Shown: piece after piece, positions 1-12,580 of the stretch | Position numbering within the stretch: the first letter of the stretch is position 1 | Layout: the number at the start of each line of letters is the position of its first letter | NCBI RefSeq assembly: GCF_000346465.2 | Contig: NC_034010.1 | Span: 5,234,894-5,298,893, forward strand | Direction: 5' to 3' | DNA from: Prunus persica | Taxonomy: Eukaryota; Streptophyta; Magnoliopsida; Rosales; Rosaceae | Length of the DNA stretch: 64,000 nucleotides | Translations under genes and position numbers: made by a program | Notes under the pieces: generated by a model | The model's database searches: none | What the model was told of the DNA's origin: nothing | What the model saw: the letters and a program-made list of their open reading frames with translations, nothing else

Positions 1-260
1 CATCCCGTTTATAAATGTCTTTTCTTGTTTCTTTGACAAAATGTTTTTTTGTTCCCATATTTGTGTATGTCTAGTTTCTAAATATATTTTTAATCAGTGT
101 TTCAATTAAAAGGGACATGGATTTGTGGTAACCTGATTGAGTCTAATACTGCTGCTTTTGGTTGCTCGTTGTAAAATTGATGATTATATCTTTCTACATT
201 AAGCTGTTATGATCCTAAATCTTTTTATTTTTTTATTTTTTTTATTTTATGTATCTAAAG

Positions 261-3200
261 ATCTACTCAGAGATAACCATGGCACGAAATGGTTCAATTA
301 AAAAAGACCAACTGAATGTTGATAAGATGCTCTTATTATTGGCAACTATTTACGAATCTGCTCGTCTTGTGCCAGCTGGATCTTTGCTACAGAGATGTTC
401 TCTCACACACGGTAACACTTCTCACCATTTTGTTCTTAAATTTCTGTATGAAAATATCACTCTCTCTACCTCTGTGTTTTAGTGTTTTGTTTAAGGGGGT
501 CTAATGGTGGTTTCTCTGTGATGCCCCAAAAATCCAAATATGTTTAGATCTAGAGCCGTGAGATTAATTTACTGGATGAAATTCAAACCCTTTTTTGATG
601 AAATAAAACATGAAGTCGAATAACCGTTCAATAACAAGAATTAATGACCCAGGAAAACCAAAACCAGGAATACAGATCCATATGAAGACATTTTCAGAAC
701 AACTTTAGGTTTTCTAATTAATATCATTCAACAGCAAACCTGTGTTCAAATAACCAAACATGGCTGTTAATTGAGGCAATGAACTCATCTTCTCAAATAT
801 GTTGAAATATATTTTCAAATAGTTTAGAAAGAAAGAATTCATACAAGGAACTTTGAGGGTGAAGCTAATGAAAATGATGCAGCGCAGTAGCAATAAGCTG
901 CTGTCCAGCAACTAAACTGTGCTAAACCATGGTAAAAATGGAATCCATACGATCAACAACACAGAGAATAGACGGATAAAGCAATAGAATAAAAGTTGGA
1001 ACGATGATAATAGAGTTGTAGACAGAGACCCAAGATAAACACTATATTCTGTAATTTCTTAATAAAGTTTATAAAAGACCCTTATTACAACTCTTAATCA
1101 GGCTTACATAGCCATCAAACCCTAATGTAACAAGGGAAATTAAACCAAATCTTAATTGGAATAGGAAAACTATAATATCAAAATAACTAATAATTTAAAG
1201 TAAATAGAACCCTAGCCTAATTGGCTAGCGGGCCCACTTTGACCTGGAAGGCATTAGATGCTCCTGTATCAGAAAAGCATGTGATACTGTATATAATATA
1301 GAACGCAGAAGCATGAAGGTCCAAATGTCAGGATTTGTCAGAAGTAAAGTCATAAATATGGGTGTACTCTTGGAAAAGAAAGGATAAGTGGAGGGGTGGG
1401 ATTCAGCTAAATTTAAGCTATTTTAGTTTTGGAGGTTTAGTAGTTGTATTTTGTACAGTTCATGTAGGAAATCTTGATGATGGTGGTTTGACTTTATTAG
1501 TATCAATTTTTCCAAAAAGTAGTAAAACCCTATAAAAATAAGTTGAAATTTGAGTTCAAGAAGTATACATCCGAAAGTTGTGATAAGCAAATAGATGCTT
1601 TATCATATGAAATAGATTGATTCATGTGGTTGCAACACTTATAAGCCATGACATGCGTATATACAATTGAACCGGGGAATTTCTACTTTTTGTATGGATT
1701 GGTTTTCAAATTTAACAACAGAGGTTATAAGTAAGAGCTTTTAGGATATTGAAGTGACTACTCTGATGAGGTGGTTGGAGCTATCTATAACCAGGTCCTA
1801 AGAGTTTTGGTGTTTTTACTTATATGGGAATATGAAATATGGCGCACTATTGATATCAGGCCAAACAAAATGAAAAATGATAAGACATTTCTAAGGTTTA
1901 TGTCAAAATATGATGCTGTGAGTACATTTTGGGCGACTTTTATGTTTCACAATATCTAATATAAAAGTATTGCACTGACAGCAGGGTATTTTCAAGGAAG
2001 AAAAATACATTTGATGAACCATTGGTTGAAGATGCATTTATTTTGTCAACCATTTCTAAACTCCACTTAAGAGTTTTTGTTTTTTGTTGTTGGGGTGGGG
2101 GAGGGAACCTGATTTGGGTTGATCAATCAGATTGGTTGAAATTAAGGTTCTCAAGGTAGTTAGAATTGTGGATATGATAGCATCTTGTGAATGCTGTTCA
2201 GCTAACTGCTCCTTTAGATTCCTTACTGATCTTCAGCTCCAGCTTACCTAATTGTGATGCTAAATTGAATGGTGTTGCTTATTTTATTCCACCTGTGCTA
2301 TGGTGGTTGTCATTTATTTAATACTTGACTTGGCATTAATTATTTTTTCTTCCTTTCCTTTTGAAGACTTGAATCTTAAAAGTGGTGTAACCATACCAGC
2401 TGGAGCAGGACTGGTTGTGCCTGTACAGCTGGTACAGATGGATGATTGCAGTTGGGGAAATGATGCTAATGAATTTAATCCATATCGCTTTTTATCCAAG
2501 CCTGGAAAGGGATCTGATATTATGCTCAATAAATCAGTTTCAGGTTTCATTCCTACCTATTTCCAGTTTCAACTTTGTTTATATAGTTTTCAAGTTCCCT
2601 ATAGTCCATTTTTTCTGAAAATGTGCAGTGCAGTTATAGCAGTATTAACTAATCATAAACTGTTGGTAATCACTGTGCCTTTTTCCATTTCTTTGCAAAT
2701 GCTGCAGTAGTATATGACTTTTAGTGCATTATATCAAATGCCATTTCCAATCCCTTATGCCATCTTGAATTGCACAGGATGTACATTTTGTAAGAGAATA
2801 ATAAAATGTTTGCTAAATATTCTTGTAAAAAAGCTGGTTTTTCCATTTGAGTTTAGTTCTCGCTTGGTTTTAAATTGTCACTTCACTGTCCAAAATGCAT
2901 GATAGGGAGTTCTAATTTGTATACTAAGTTAATAACCCTGGTGGGAAATTAGTTTAAGATAGCATCACACATCAAGGTTCACATGCTCCGTCAGTAACAA
3001 AGTTTGGTTTATAACGGTTCTCAGGGGCTGCTGAAAACATTGTGAATCCTGTCGAGTGCTCCTTCAGTTTGAATGATCCAAATGCAAATACGGCCTTTCT
3101 TCCCTTTGGCTATGGCTTACATGCCTGTATTGGCGAGAAATTTGTACTCAATGGAGTGGCTACATTATTCGCATCATTGCTCAAACACTATGAGGTTTGT

Positions 3201-4716
3201 GTGCTACTTAGTTTTTTTTGTTTTTGTTTTCTTTTCTTGGCTACACTTTTGCATTGTTTGAAATCTCTTTGGCTTTCTGTCTCCGTCGTTCTCTTTAACT
3301 TTCATCATAATCAATCCTTGTTTTTAAAACTTTCTAAGAAACATAAATTTCTACTTTCAATGTTAACTTTGGCATGATGAACTTAGATTTGAATATATTA
3401 AATTCCTGTGTCTTTGCACTGATTTTGAATACCCAACGTCCAATGATAATTTATTTTATGGAAATCTGCACTATGCATAGGGCAGTGTAATATCTGAAAA
3501 TACAGAATCTCTATATCTTCACTTAACCCCAAAGCTGAGCTCTTGAGGGGGTTGGCTTTGCATTTTTCCTCTCCATTGAGTGAGGCCTAATACAGATCTG
3601 AGTTCAGAGATCTTTATGTCTTTATTAATCATTGTTACATTTTTACAAACAAAAAAAAATTGAGTACTAGATAATTAAGGAGTACCAGTATCCGTCAACA
3701 ACACATACTGTATTCATCCTGAATGATAAAAACCTATCTTGCGCCTAAGAATTTCCCATTGTATTGGTTTAAATAGAAAACAATTGATTAAATAAAAGTA
3801 TGCTTTAGTTTCATCTACTCCCAGTGAATGCAAATACAATCCTAGGGTTGTGATCAATCTATACCCTAGGAGAGAAAGGGTAAACCCACCGATTTAAGGG
3901 CTTGAATTTATTGGAAATTTTGATTTTAGTGGACAGTGGACCCAGATACTTGTCATTAATGTTAAACATTGGCATAAGTTCCAGTGTACTTTTGAATGGG
4001 GCAAACGTGCTCATATATGGGAGGGAGGGATTTTGTAATCTGTGAACCCTTGCTGAGGAATGTTCGTATTAAACTGATTCATTACAAATTGTCAGATCTT
4101 TTGTTAGTGGGTTTCTGCAGAAATTAGTTTCTTCTTATCTGTTAGGTTGTGAATCATACTCCATTTTTTGATTTCATTGAAAGTGCTGCACTATTACTTT
4201 GTCTTGTTTTTGACAACAACATCAGTAAGCCCTCCTGTATTACAATTTGGTACCAACTGACCCAACTAACTGGATTTTCTATCTGGGGGGCACACCACGA
4301 GATGGATTTGTGCCATCCTACGAATTAACTGTTAATTGCTTAACTAAATGTTGGCTGTGGTTAAATTGAAAACAAGAAGCTCCTGCATGCTTAAAGTGGA
4401 TATGAAACAAAAATTTATCCAACAAGAGAAGGAATTGTGGTGTTAACTTATGAAACTTAAAACCAAAAACTTTTGAAGTTCAGTTATTTACTTCTTGCAA
4501 TTATTTATTTGTTTGTCCTTAAATGTGTATTTCATTGACCAAAAAACGGATATATATACACATGTATATTTATATATCTTGTAAGTCTAATGTTTTTATG
4601 TTACTATATTACAGATAAAGCTCCAGGGAGCAGCTGAGGATAACCCAAAATCGAACAACTGTGTGTTTGAGCATCCTTCTAGTTCACAGATAGCTTTTGT
4701 AAAAAGGAACAGCTGA
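261..4716 (+). CDS. Cytochrome P450, 3' exons (partial)
   Basis: Four exons can be joined with GT-AG junctions and a continuous frame: about 261-411, 2367-2543, 3025-3194 and 4615-4716 (TGA). They encode the C-terminal third of a P450, a haem monooxygenase usually anchored in the ER. The first exon carries the K-helix ExxR as ESAR (YESARLVPAG). The second has the meander-like FNPYRF. The third has the haem-thiolate loop FLPFGYGLHACIGEKF with the cysteine ligand; the usual Arg two before Cys is His, which the P450 signature allows. The last exon ends with IAFVKRNS. The 5' exons (membrane anchor, I-helix) must lie upstream of the window, so ATGs near 249 and 282 are not the gene start; the acceptor at 260/261 is the best of two nearby AGs. 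Introns of about 1955, 481 and 1420 bp hold no other gene I can support. P450 family not assigned. Confidence 0.85.
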
Positions 4717-5283
4717 AAGAATGTGGAAGCAGAAAAGTCTGTTGTGGATGCGATGTTTTGTTTTACTGTCATATGTTTTTGCATTCCATGATCACTTACA
4801 GGAAGACATCTCCAGTCATCTTTTTCCCCAACTCGGGTTTGACGAGGGAATTTTTTTTTCCGTTGATTATCTATTAGAGTAATAGCAGAGGATGTTACAC
4901 GAGTGAGTTTTACGGCTCATGTTTTTTACCTCTGTTTTTAAGCCTAGGTGCTGGTTTTATAGCCATGACAGGCATAAGATAGTTTTTGAAGCACTCTGGG
5001 CCTATCGTTGAAGCGGAGCCTTTGTGGTTTTCCCCATCTAGAATTTGCAACTTCCATCTTTTATTTTTCCTCTCCCAAAGGAAGTTCATCTTGTAATCTT
5101 AATTAGCTTAGAGTGTGTATTTTATATTTGTACGGTGCACTTTTAAATAGAAGTTTAGTAATAAATAAAAAATTGCCTTCCTCTGGTTGTTTATGGTACT
5201 CTGGGTTGTTTTGAGATTTGGTTAAACTTGAGTTAAATTTTTGAGTTTCAGGTAGAGTTTAGCCAGCTTGCGTGTGGTAGAGT
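4717..5283. other. P450 3' flank and short tandem duplication
   Basis: Probable 3' UTR and downstream DNA of the P450; AATAAATAAA near 5160 could act in polyadenylation. At about 5251-5283 a unit of about 25-28 bp (gtagagtttagc-agc-tgc-tgtggt) occurs, and its second copy continues at about 5855-5884. The two were adjacent before the hAT-like element inserted between them. Confidence 0.5.
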
Positions 5284-5854
5284 TAGGGGTGGGCGCGGTC
5301 CGGTTCGGTCCGGTTCTCACCTCAAATCGGAACCGAAACCGGTATTATTTAACCAGTCCGGTTCGGTCCGGTTTAGACAAAAAAAATTTCAAAAACCGGC
5401 CGGTTCGGTTCTAACCGGTTTCGGTCCGGTTCTGACCGGTTCCGGTTTTGAACCGGATTATTAATTTATTATATTTTTAATTTTTTTTAATTTTTTTAAT
5501 AAAAAAATTATAATAAATAACTTATTTTTTTAGCTTAAAAATGAACAAATAATTCAATTCATACATTTAGAAATTTTTTGAAGTTGAACTTGGAAAATTA
5601 GTGATTGTAAAAGTTAAAAAATGGCATTATATTTTAAAATTTTGTAAAAATATAAATATAAAATATATGACCGGTCCGGTTCGGTCCGGTCCGGTGCGGA
5701 GAGATGTAAAACCAGAACCGGAATCGGTTGGAACCGGTTCGGTCCGGTTCCGGTCCGGTTTGTTGACTTTTTTGGTTAACCGGTTTTTTTTCGGGTTTTT
5801 TTTTCACCGGTTCGGTTCGGTGTTCCGGTTTTCCGGTCCCGATGCCCACCCCTA
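5284..5854. mobile_element. hAT-like non-autonomous element rich in CCGGTT/CGGTTC
   Basis: The element starts TAGGGGTGGGC and ends GCCCACCCCTA, a perfect 11-bp terminal inverted repeat. It is flanked by the 8-bp direct repeat GGTAGAGT at 5276-5283 and 5855-5862. Eight-base target duplications and such termini are typical of hAT transposons. The interior is two arms of CGGTTCGGTCCGGTT-type sequence in opposite sense around an AT-rich core, so the whole 571-bp unit could fold on itself. No transposase is encoded; open frames here are by-products of the low-complexity arms. A second member lies at 30397-30973. Confidence 0.85.
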
Positions 5855-6144
5855 GGTAGAGTTTAGCGAGCCTGCATGTGGTGATTATTTACAGGTTGGT
5901 TATTTTTCGGTTACAATTACAATGTTCTAGCATTTTTCAGCTCCATTCTATGAATGATCTCCATGGAGAGGAGCCAGAGCTGGTCCATTAGATATGGAGG
6001 CCTATGCGAAGAAAGCTGATGACGCCCTATATGTACCCACAAATACATTAGAACCCACAAATAGAATTAAGATCATCCCTGGTCTATTTTTGCATACTCA
6101 CATCCACTCAATTTCTTTTACATGCAAAAAGAACTACACCCAGC

Positions 6145-6263
<119 letters not shown>

Positions 6264-6589
6264 GTTTGGAATTTTATTTTTTTGGATGGGAGAGTAAAGA
6301 AGTTGGGAAGAAGTGAATTTGGGGCCAAATGAAAGAAAGGCGATTTGGGAATAGCAAGGAGAGCATACCGCACGACTCACGGTAGTTTTTTATTATATAA
6401 ATTTGTTAATACTTGGAATAAACTTCACGTTAGGAACCAAAAATAATGTTTTGGAATAAAAATTTGCTTAGAACGAAAAGTTGCAGAAAATATATAATAT
6501 AATGCTGGACTTTTAAAAACTTTGGAGGCCCCTACATTTTGGAGGCACTATGCGGTCGAATAGTCCACACATGCCATGGGCCGGTTCTG

Positions 6590-6705
6590 AGGAGAGCAGA
6601 TATAGGAGGAGATTAATGTACTAGAGAAATTATACAGTCGTATTGAAATACCACGTGGCACTTGCCAAGTATTAAGACACGTGGCATTATACCTATTAAA
6701 CTGAA
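6590..6705. repeat. Dispersed repeat, copy 1 (partner near 46428-46540)
   Basis: The segment beginning gagagcagatataggagg and containing attatacagt, ataccac and cacttgcca, ending near caagtattaagacacgtgg, is matched with substitutions near 46428-46540. The second copy sits directly upstream of an orphan NLR 5' end. The ends of the homology are not sharply defined by eye. Confidence 0.6.
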
Positions 6706-6917
6706 ATTTAACGTTTTCTTCATAACAAAACGTTAACTGGGTCTAGTTTAGTGGATAAATGTCTTGACTTCCAAATAATAGTCTCAAGTTCCATACCCCG
6801 TACCTTGATAGTGTGCATTGTATTTAAACATTTTAGTCATTTTTGACGTATGAGTTCCCACCACAATGACCAGCCTACTCAATCACTCGATTAACACAAT
6901 GACCAACCTACTCAATC

Positions 6918-7093
6918 TGTTAGGAAATAAGTTTGTATAATATCAATTAATATCAATACTGTTGTAATTAGGATTTACTTTCTTAGTAAGTTTTCTAGAT
7001 TGGAGGACTTGTTTCCTTGTACACTAAGACACTCTTGTATAAACCAATTGTACCTATCAATTAAAATTATTCTCTTCCAATATCATATTCACA
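6918..7093 (+). repeat. Copia 5' LTR
   Basis: Begins TGTTAGGAAATAAG and ends ATTCACA. It is 176 bp and includes a 10-bp internal repeat (aatatcaatt) absent from the 3' LTR. Confidence 0.93.
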
Positions 7094-7105
7094 TGGTATC
7101 AGAGA
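7094..7105 (+). promoter_or_regulatory. Primer-binding site, initiator tRNA-Met type
   Basis: TGGTATCAGAGA follows the 5' LTR with no gap. Plant copia elements normally have TGGTATCAGAGC, complementary to the 3' end of initiator tRNA-Met, so 11 of 12 positions agree. Confidence 0.9.
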
Positions 7106-7189
7106 AGGACATCAAACCCTAGCTCTTCATATTTCTTTTCCTGCCGCACCTTACCTTCTCGTGTCACAGATCTTTCGCCACCGGAAACC

Positions 7190-10100
7190 ATGGATGATTC
7201 CTCTGGCACATTCAAGGTTGAACCTTCAAGTCCTTACTACATCAATAATTCAGATCATCCAGGTTTGATAATTGTACCAAAGCCTTTGAATGGAGATAAT
7301 TTTGCGACGTGGCGCAGATTTATGACTGTTTCATTGAACGCAAAGAATAAATTGGGTTTCGTTGATGGAACTCTCAAAAATCCATCATTGGAATCCAATC
7401 CTGATGAACACGCGGTGTGGATGTGCTGTAACGACATGGTTTTCTCATGGATTGTCAACACGCTTGATCTCGAAATCAGCGATAGTGTCATATATTGCAC
7501 CACAGCCCGCGAAATTTGAGAGGATCTCCGTGAACGATTCTCTCAAAGCAACGCTCTTCGCATCTTCCAACTTCAACGGGAGACTTCATATTTGACACAA
7601 GACCAATTGTCAGTTGCTGCCTATTACACCAAGTTGAAAGGTCTTTGGGATGAACTTGCTTCCTACACAGATTCTTCTACCTGTACCTGTGTAGCCCATG
7701 GTGATCGCAACAAACTCATGCAATTCCTTATGGGATTGAATGAGTCTTACAGTGCTGTTCGTGGCCAAATTCTCTTGATGAATCCCTTGCCGTCTGTTAG
7801 GCAAGCATATGCCTCAATTAGCCAAGAAGAAAAGCAACGCACGCTTGGAGCCTCACGAGCCGCTGTTGGAACCTCCGATACTGCTGCCATGGCTGTTAGA
7901 ATTGGACATCCTAATTAGAATCGATCCACCAATCGCGAGGATCGTCACACTGATAGGTCAGACCAAAACTGTTCCCAGACCTCCAACCGTAATGACCGAC
8001 GCGATTGATCTTCAAGAAACCGACCCCATTGCACCCATTGTGATGATGATGGTCATCACATTGATACCTGCTGGAAGCTTCATGGGTATCCAGAAGGTCA
8101 TCCATGCCACAAACCTAAGAAAAATCATGGTGGTCCATCTTCCAATCATGTTTCGGAAGGCCCAACCAAGGATGAGATGCAGTCCATTATGTCCGGCCTT
8201 TCGGACCTTCAAATTCAGCAAATGTTGGCTATAATGCATCACAAACCAGTGCTTGACAAGAAATCCCAGGTCAATGTCGCTGCCACCAAGAAAGGTTTGT
8301 CAAAATTAAAATTTCAGCGATGGATTATCGACGACTGACCACATTTCTTCTCCAAAATTGTTAGTTCATCATAATATTGAACATTCTATGCAACCGGTTC
8401 GTATGCCTAGTGGGGAGAAGGCTTCAATTACTACAACAGGATCATTCCCTCTCAATTCTACTTATACTTTGCATGATGTGTTATGTGTACCTACTTTCAC
8501 AGTAGATTTGATGTCTGTGAGTAGGGTTACAAAAAATTTGAATTGCTCAGTGACTTTTTTCCCATATTGGTGTATTTTGTAGGACCTTGCTACGAGGAAG
8601 ACGATTGGTTTGGGTAAGCAACATGACGGGCTTTATTATTTGGTGGCACTATTGGCGGAGAACCCCCCCAACACAACCCACCAATATCCGTCTCACCGTC
8701 CATCCTGTAATCACACTGTCACCACTATTGACCTTTGGCATCGTCGTCTTGGACATGTTTCTTCCTCCAGATTAAATTTCATGTCTAAGCATTTAATAGG
8801 TTTCCTTTTTGTCTCTAATAACGCTTGTCATGTTTGTCCCTTGGCAAAGCAGAGTCGTCTCCCTTTTGGAACAAGTTCAATTTCCTTTGTCAAAACATTT
8901 GATTTAATTCATTGTGATATTTGGGGCCCTTATAAGCATTCGTCAATTTCTGGTGCCCATTATTTTCTTACAATAGTTGATGATTATTCTCGCTTTACTT
9001 GGGTATTTTTAATGTGCCATAAACATGAGACTCAACATCTTTTAAATTTTTTTTTCTTTTGTTGGCACTCAATTTGATTCCCAAATTAAACAACTTCGTG
9101 CCGACAATGGAGGGGAATTTCTTTCTCTTCAGACTTTCTTTCATGAACAGGGCGTTATTTTTCAACACTCTTGCAGTTACGCCTCAACAAAATGGGGTCG
9201 TAGAACGTAAGCATCGCCACATCCTTGAAAAGGCTCGTGCTTTAAAAATTCAGGCCAATCTTCCTTCCAAATTTTGGGGGGAATGTGTTTTAACTGCAGT
9301 TCATCTCATCAACCGTTTTCCTACTCCTCTTCTTTCTTTTAACACTCCTTTTGAATGTCTTTATTCCAAAAAACCGTCTTTCTCTAACCTTCACGTTTTT
9401 GGTTGTCTTGCATATGCCACTAATGTTCATGTGACACATAAATTCGCTCATCGTGCTATTCCATTCGTTTTCCTTGGTTGTCCCCTTGGTCAAAAAGCCT
9501 TTAAGCTTTTGATCTTGAGTCTTACAAAATTTTCACAAGTCATGATGTTAAATTCCATGAAAATATTTTTTTCCTATCACACTTTTCCTTCCCTCTCTTC
9601 ACTTTCAGTTCCCTCTTATTTTCCGGCTCCTTCTTTCCCTTCTGACGTGGACCCAATTTTTTCTTCTCCAGCCGCTACTTTACCTGAGTCGACCCCTACC
9701 AGTTCACATCCCATGCCTTCGTCCCCACCTAACACCACCACCGAGCCTGATGAGCCTGGTCCGGCTTTGCTATTATCCCCACCGGTTGAGCTCGCCCACA
9801 GTTCACCCGCCACCAGTCCACCTGTACCCACACTTAAACCACCACCTCTCCGCTGATCTGAACGCATCTCAGTGCCTTCCGTTCGCTTACGTGACTACAT
9901 TTGTAATTAGGTCATGTTGTCCATCCCTGATCACTCGTTTTCTTTACGGTCGGGTCCTACTAAAGGTACACGTTTTCCACTTTGCAATTATCTCTCATAT
10001 CATTGTTATTCCTCGGCTCACCTTGCTTTCATTGCAAAAGTCAGTAACATTGTTGAACCCAGTTCTTATGAGGAAGCTGCTCCCCACTCTCATTGGCAAG

Positions 10101-11547
10101 AGGCTATGCAGTCTGAATTGCAGGCCTTGTCCGATAACCACACTTGGAGTCTTACTCCGTTACCTGTTGGAAAGAAGTCCATTGGTTATCGGTGGGTGTA
10201 TAAAATAAAGCTTAAATCAGATGGCTCTGTTGAGCGATATAAAGCCCGGTTGGTTTCCAAAGGTTTTACTCAGCTGGAAGGTGTTGATTATCATGATACT
10301 TTTTCTCCCACTGCCAAAATACCCATTGTCCGCTGCCTCCTTGCTATTGCTGCCACCCGTAATTGGCCCATTCATCAACTTGACGTCAACAATGCTTTTG
10401 TTCATGGTGATCTCCATGAGGAAATCTACATGCTCCCTCCACCTTATCTTCTGCAATAGGGGAAGAACTTGGTATGTCACCTTCATAAATCTCTTTATGG
10501 TTTAAAATAAGCTTCTCGTCAATGGTTTGCTAAGTTTTCTCAGGCCATTTGTTCTACTGGTTACATTCAGTCTAAAGTTGACTATTCATTCTTTATACGC
10601 CATAAGAGGCACCCTTTCACAGCATTATTGATTTATGTTGATGACATTGTTATCACGGGCAATGACCCTATAACTATCTCGGCACTCAAGGATTTTGCAT
10701 AGTCATTTTCATATTAAAGATCTTGGAGATTTGAAATACTTTTTGGGGATTGAGGTATCAAGATCAAAACATGGCATTTTCTTATCTCAATGCAAGTATG
10801 CATTGAAAATTTTGAAGGATGCAAAACTCCTAGGTGCCACACCTGTTGATTTTCCTATGGAAAAAGGTCTTAAGCTCTTAGATAAGGGTGAATTACTTAA
10901 AGATCCAGCTCATTATAGAAGACTCGTTGGTTGCTTAATTTATTTGACCATCACACAAGGCCAGACATTACTTACTCTGTTCATGTCTTAAGCAAGTTTA
11001 TGCATGCCCCAAGTAAACCACACATGGAGGCCACACTTCGCATTCTTCGTTATTTGAAAAAATCACCAGGTCAAGGCATATTATTGTCTTCTCAGAATGA
11101 CTTGACTTTGCGTGCCTTCTGTGATTCTGATTGGGCAGGTTGTCCTAATACTAGAAGGTCTACTACAGGCTATTTTGTGTTTCTGGGATCTTCTTTAATT
11201 TCATGGAAATCAAAGCGACAGAAAACTATATCTTTATCATCAGCAGAGCCGAATATAGATCTATGGTGGCAGCATGTTGTGAGTTGTCTTGGCTTTGATC
11301 CCTTCTCAAGGATTTGCGCATCCTTCATCGTCAATCTGCTTTGTTGTATTGTGACAACAAGGCAACTTTACATATTGAGATGGATTGCCATTTTATTGGA
11401 GATAAGATTCAGGAAGGTTTGATTGCTACACAACATATGAGTTCGTCCTCTCAGTTAGCTGATATTCTTACTAAGGCGTTGGGACGAGAAGAATTCAACA
11501 ATATTGTTCGCAAGTTGAGAGTTCTTGATATCCACTCTTCAACTTGA
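7190..11547 (+). pseudogene. Decayed copia gag-pol polyprotein
   Basis: ATG at 7190 opens a copia gag (GDNFATWRRFM) that is stopped by TGA at 7517-7519 and continues in other frames. A CX2CX4HX4C zinc knuckle is at 8030-8071, followed by the typical CWKLHGYP. Integrase follows at about 8730-9260 with the HHCC region (WHRRLGHV...CHVCPLAKQ), FDLIHCDIWGP and QNGVVERKHRHILE. Reverse transcriptase is at about 10090-10700: YRWVYKIKLKSDGS, VERYKARLVSKGFTQ, and the catalytic YVDD at 10634-10645. RNase H has CDSDWAGCPNTRRSTTGY near 11120. At least eight frame changes or stops break it, including TAA where copia elements usually have a Gln codon near 10507. A pseudogene; the disrupted frame is left as found. 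Confidence 0.93.
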
Positions 11548-11704
11548 GGGGGAGTGTTAGGAAATAAGTTTGTATAATATCAATACTGTTGTAATTAGGG
11601 TTTATTGTTCGCAAGTTGAGAGTTCTTGATATCCACTCTTCAACTTGAGGGGGAGTGTTAGGAAATAAGTTTGTATAATATCAATACTGTTGTAATTAGG
11701 ATTT
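11503..11704 (+). repeat. 101-bp tandem duplication across the copia PPT/LTR junction
   Basis: The segment from attgttcgcaagttgagag through the polypurine tract (gaggggg) into the first ~50 bp of the 3' LTR is present twice head to tail, with an offset of 101 bp (11503 and 11604). As a result there are two LTR starts, at 11555 (truncated) and 11656 (the full LTR). Confidence 0.9.
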
Positions 11705-11821
11705 ACTTTCCTAGTAAGTTTCCTAGATTGAAGGACTTATTTCCTTGTACACTAAGACACTCTTGTATAAACCAATTGTACCTATCAATTAAAATTATTC
11801 TCTTCCAATATCAGATTCACA
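11656..11821 (+). repeat. Copia 3' LTR
   Basis: TGTTAGGAAATAAG to ATTCACA, 166 bp, followed by the target duplication CAATC. It differs from the 5' LTR mainly around the ttactttcctagtaag region. Confidence 0.93.
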
Positions 11822-11914
11822 CAATCACTTTTGATAAAGTTCATAAAAATAAAAGCTTTATCTACCAAAAATCTTCTAATAGATGCTAACTTTTCTTTTT
11901 TATAATTCATGCTC

Positions 11915-12100
11915 CTCAATAATGGACGACAACTTTATGAATTATGATCAGCCTAACCGTGTAGGTTCCCCCACGTTACGAAAGCATTTTTGTTTTTGTT
12001 TTTTTGGGTTATAAACAAAAGTCCAAAAGTTTTAGGCAGTAATAATTTCACTCGACGACTCCAACTCCAAGTAAATAAACATCAACCCAAATTTTTTTAT
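11915..12100 (+). repeat. Orphan copy of the NLR upstream region
   Basis: From aatggacgacaactttatga through ctaaccgtg and ttcactcgacgactcc this matches the leader of the intact NLR at about 18995-19100 and also a third copy at about 45478-45555. No NLR coding sequence follows here; the next element is LARD-1. It is probably the remnant of a duplicated NLR promoter and leader. The rest of 11827-12580 is AT-rich with no recognised gene. Confidence 0.65.
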
Positions 12101-12580
12101 TAGTCGAAATTTCAGGGATTAGAGGGAATGCGAAAATAAAATCGGAGTAATTGATATGCTATAAATGAGGAAGTATTAATTAAAAATGAGGGACTTAATG
12201 ATATGCTTGAAAATTGTCAAGTTTACTTATTTGAAGTTTAGTGGCAAATGCTATAAATATGTAGGAATATTATGACATTTTATATCTTTAATTAGAATTT
12301 AAATTTTATACATAGATTTCAAAATTAATAAGTTGATGTCTAGAAAATAAAAATTGTATGGACCTATATTAGACAAACTCAAATTAAAAGAAAAATGAGT
12401 GTCTCAAATTATCCAGGTAAAGTGAGACACACATTTATGAAAAATGGGGTAAAATGAGATTGAAATAGACTTTTAGGGACGACAACTTTGAAAACATTAA
12501 AGAGAACGAGGAGAATCTGAGAGAATTGAAGAAAAAGATTTTGTTTTCTATTTCTGTTTCTTGCTAAAGTAATCAATTAC

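Larger units (their letters stand above)
6918..11821 (+). mobile_element. Ty1/copia LTR retrotransposon, full-length but decayed
   Basis: Complete insertion of about 4.9 kb: 5' LTR 6918-7093, primer-binding site directly after it, gag-pol remains, polypurine tract and 3' LTR 11656-11821. The target duplication CAATC is at 6913-6917 and 11822-11826. Domain order gag, integrase, reverse transcriptase, RNase H identifies Ty1/copia. The LTRs differ at about five aligned positions plus a 10-bp repeat present only in the 5' LTR, so it is older than the LARD elements in this window. Frameshifts and stops throughout mean it cannot move by itself. Confidence 0.95.

Noticed and set aside
2300..2710. 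136-codon frame on the + strand
   Set aside because: Its middle is real P450 exon 2 (2367-2543), but the ends run into introns; splice sites define the exon instead.
5601..5855. Open frames on both strands rich in Gly/Pro/Arg over the first hAT-like element
   Set aside because: Produced by the CCGGTT repeat arms inside the element bounded by 8-bp duplications.
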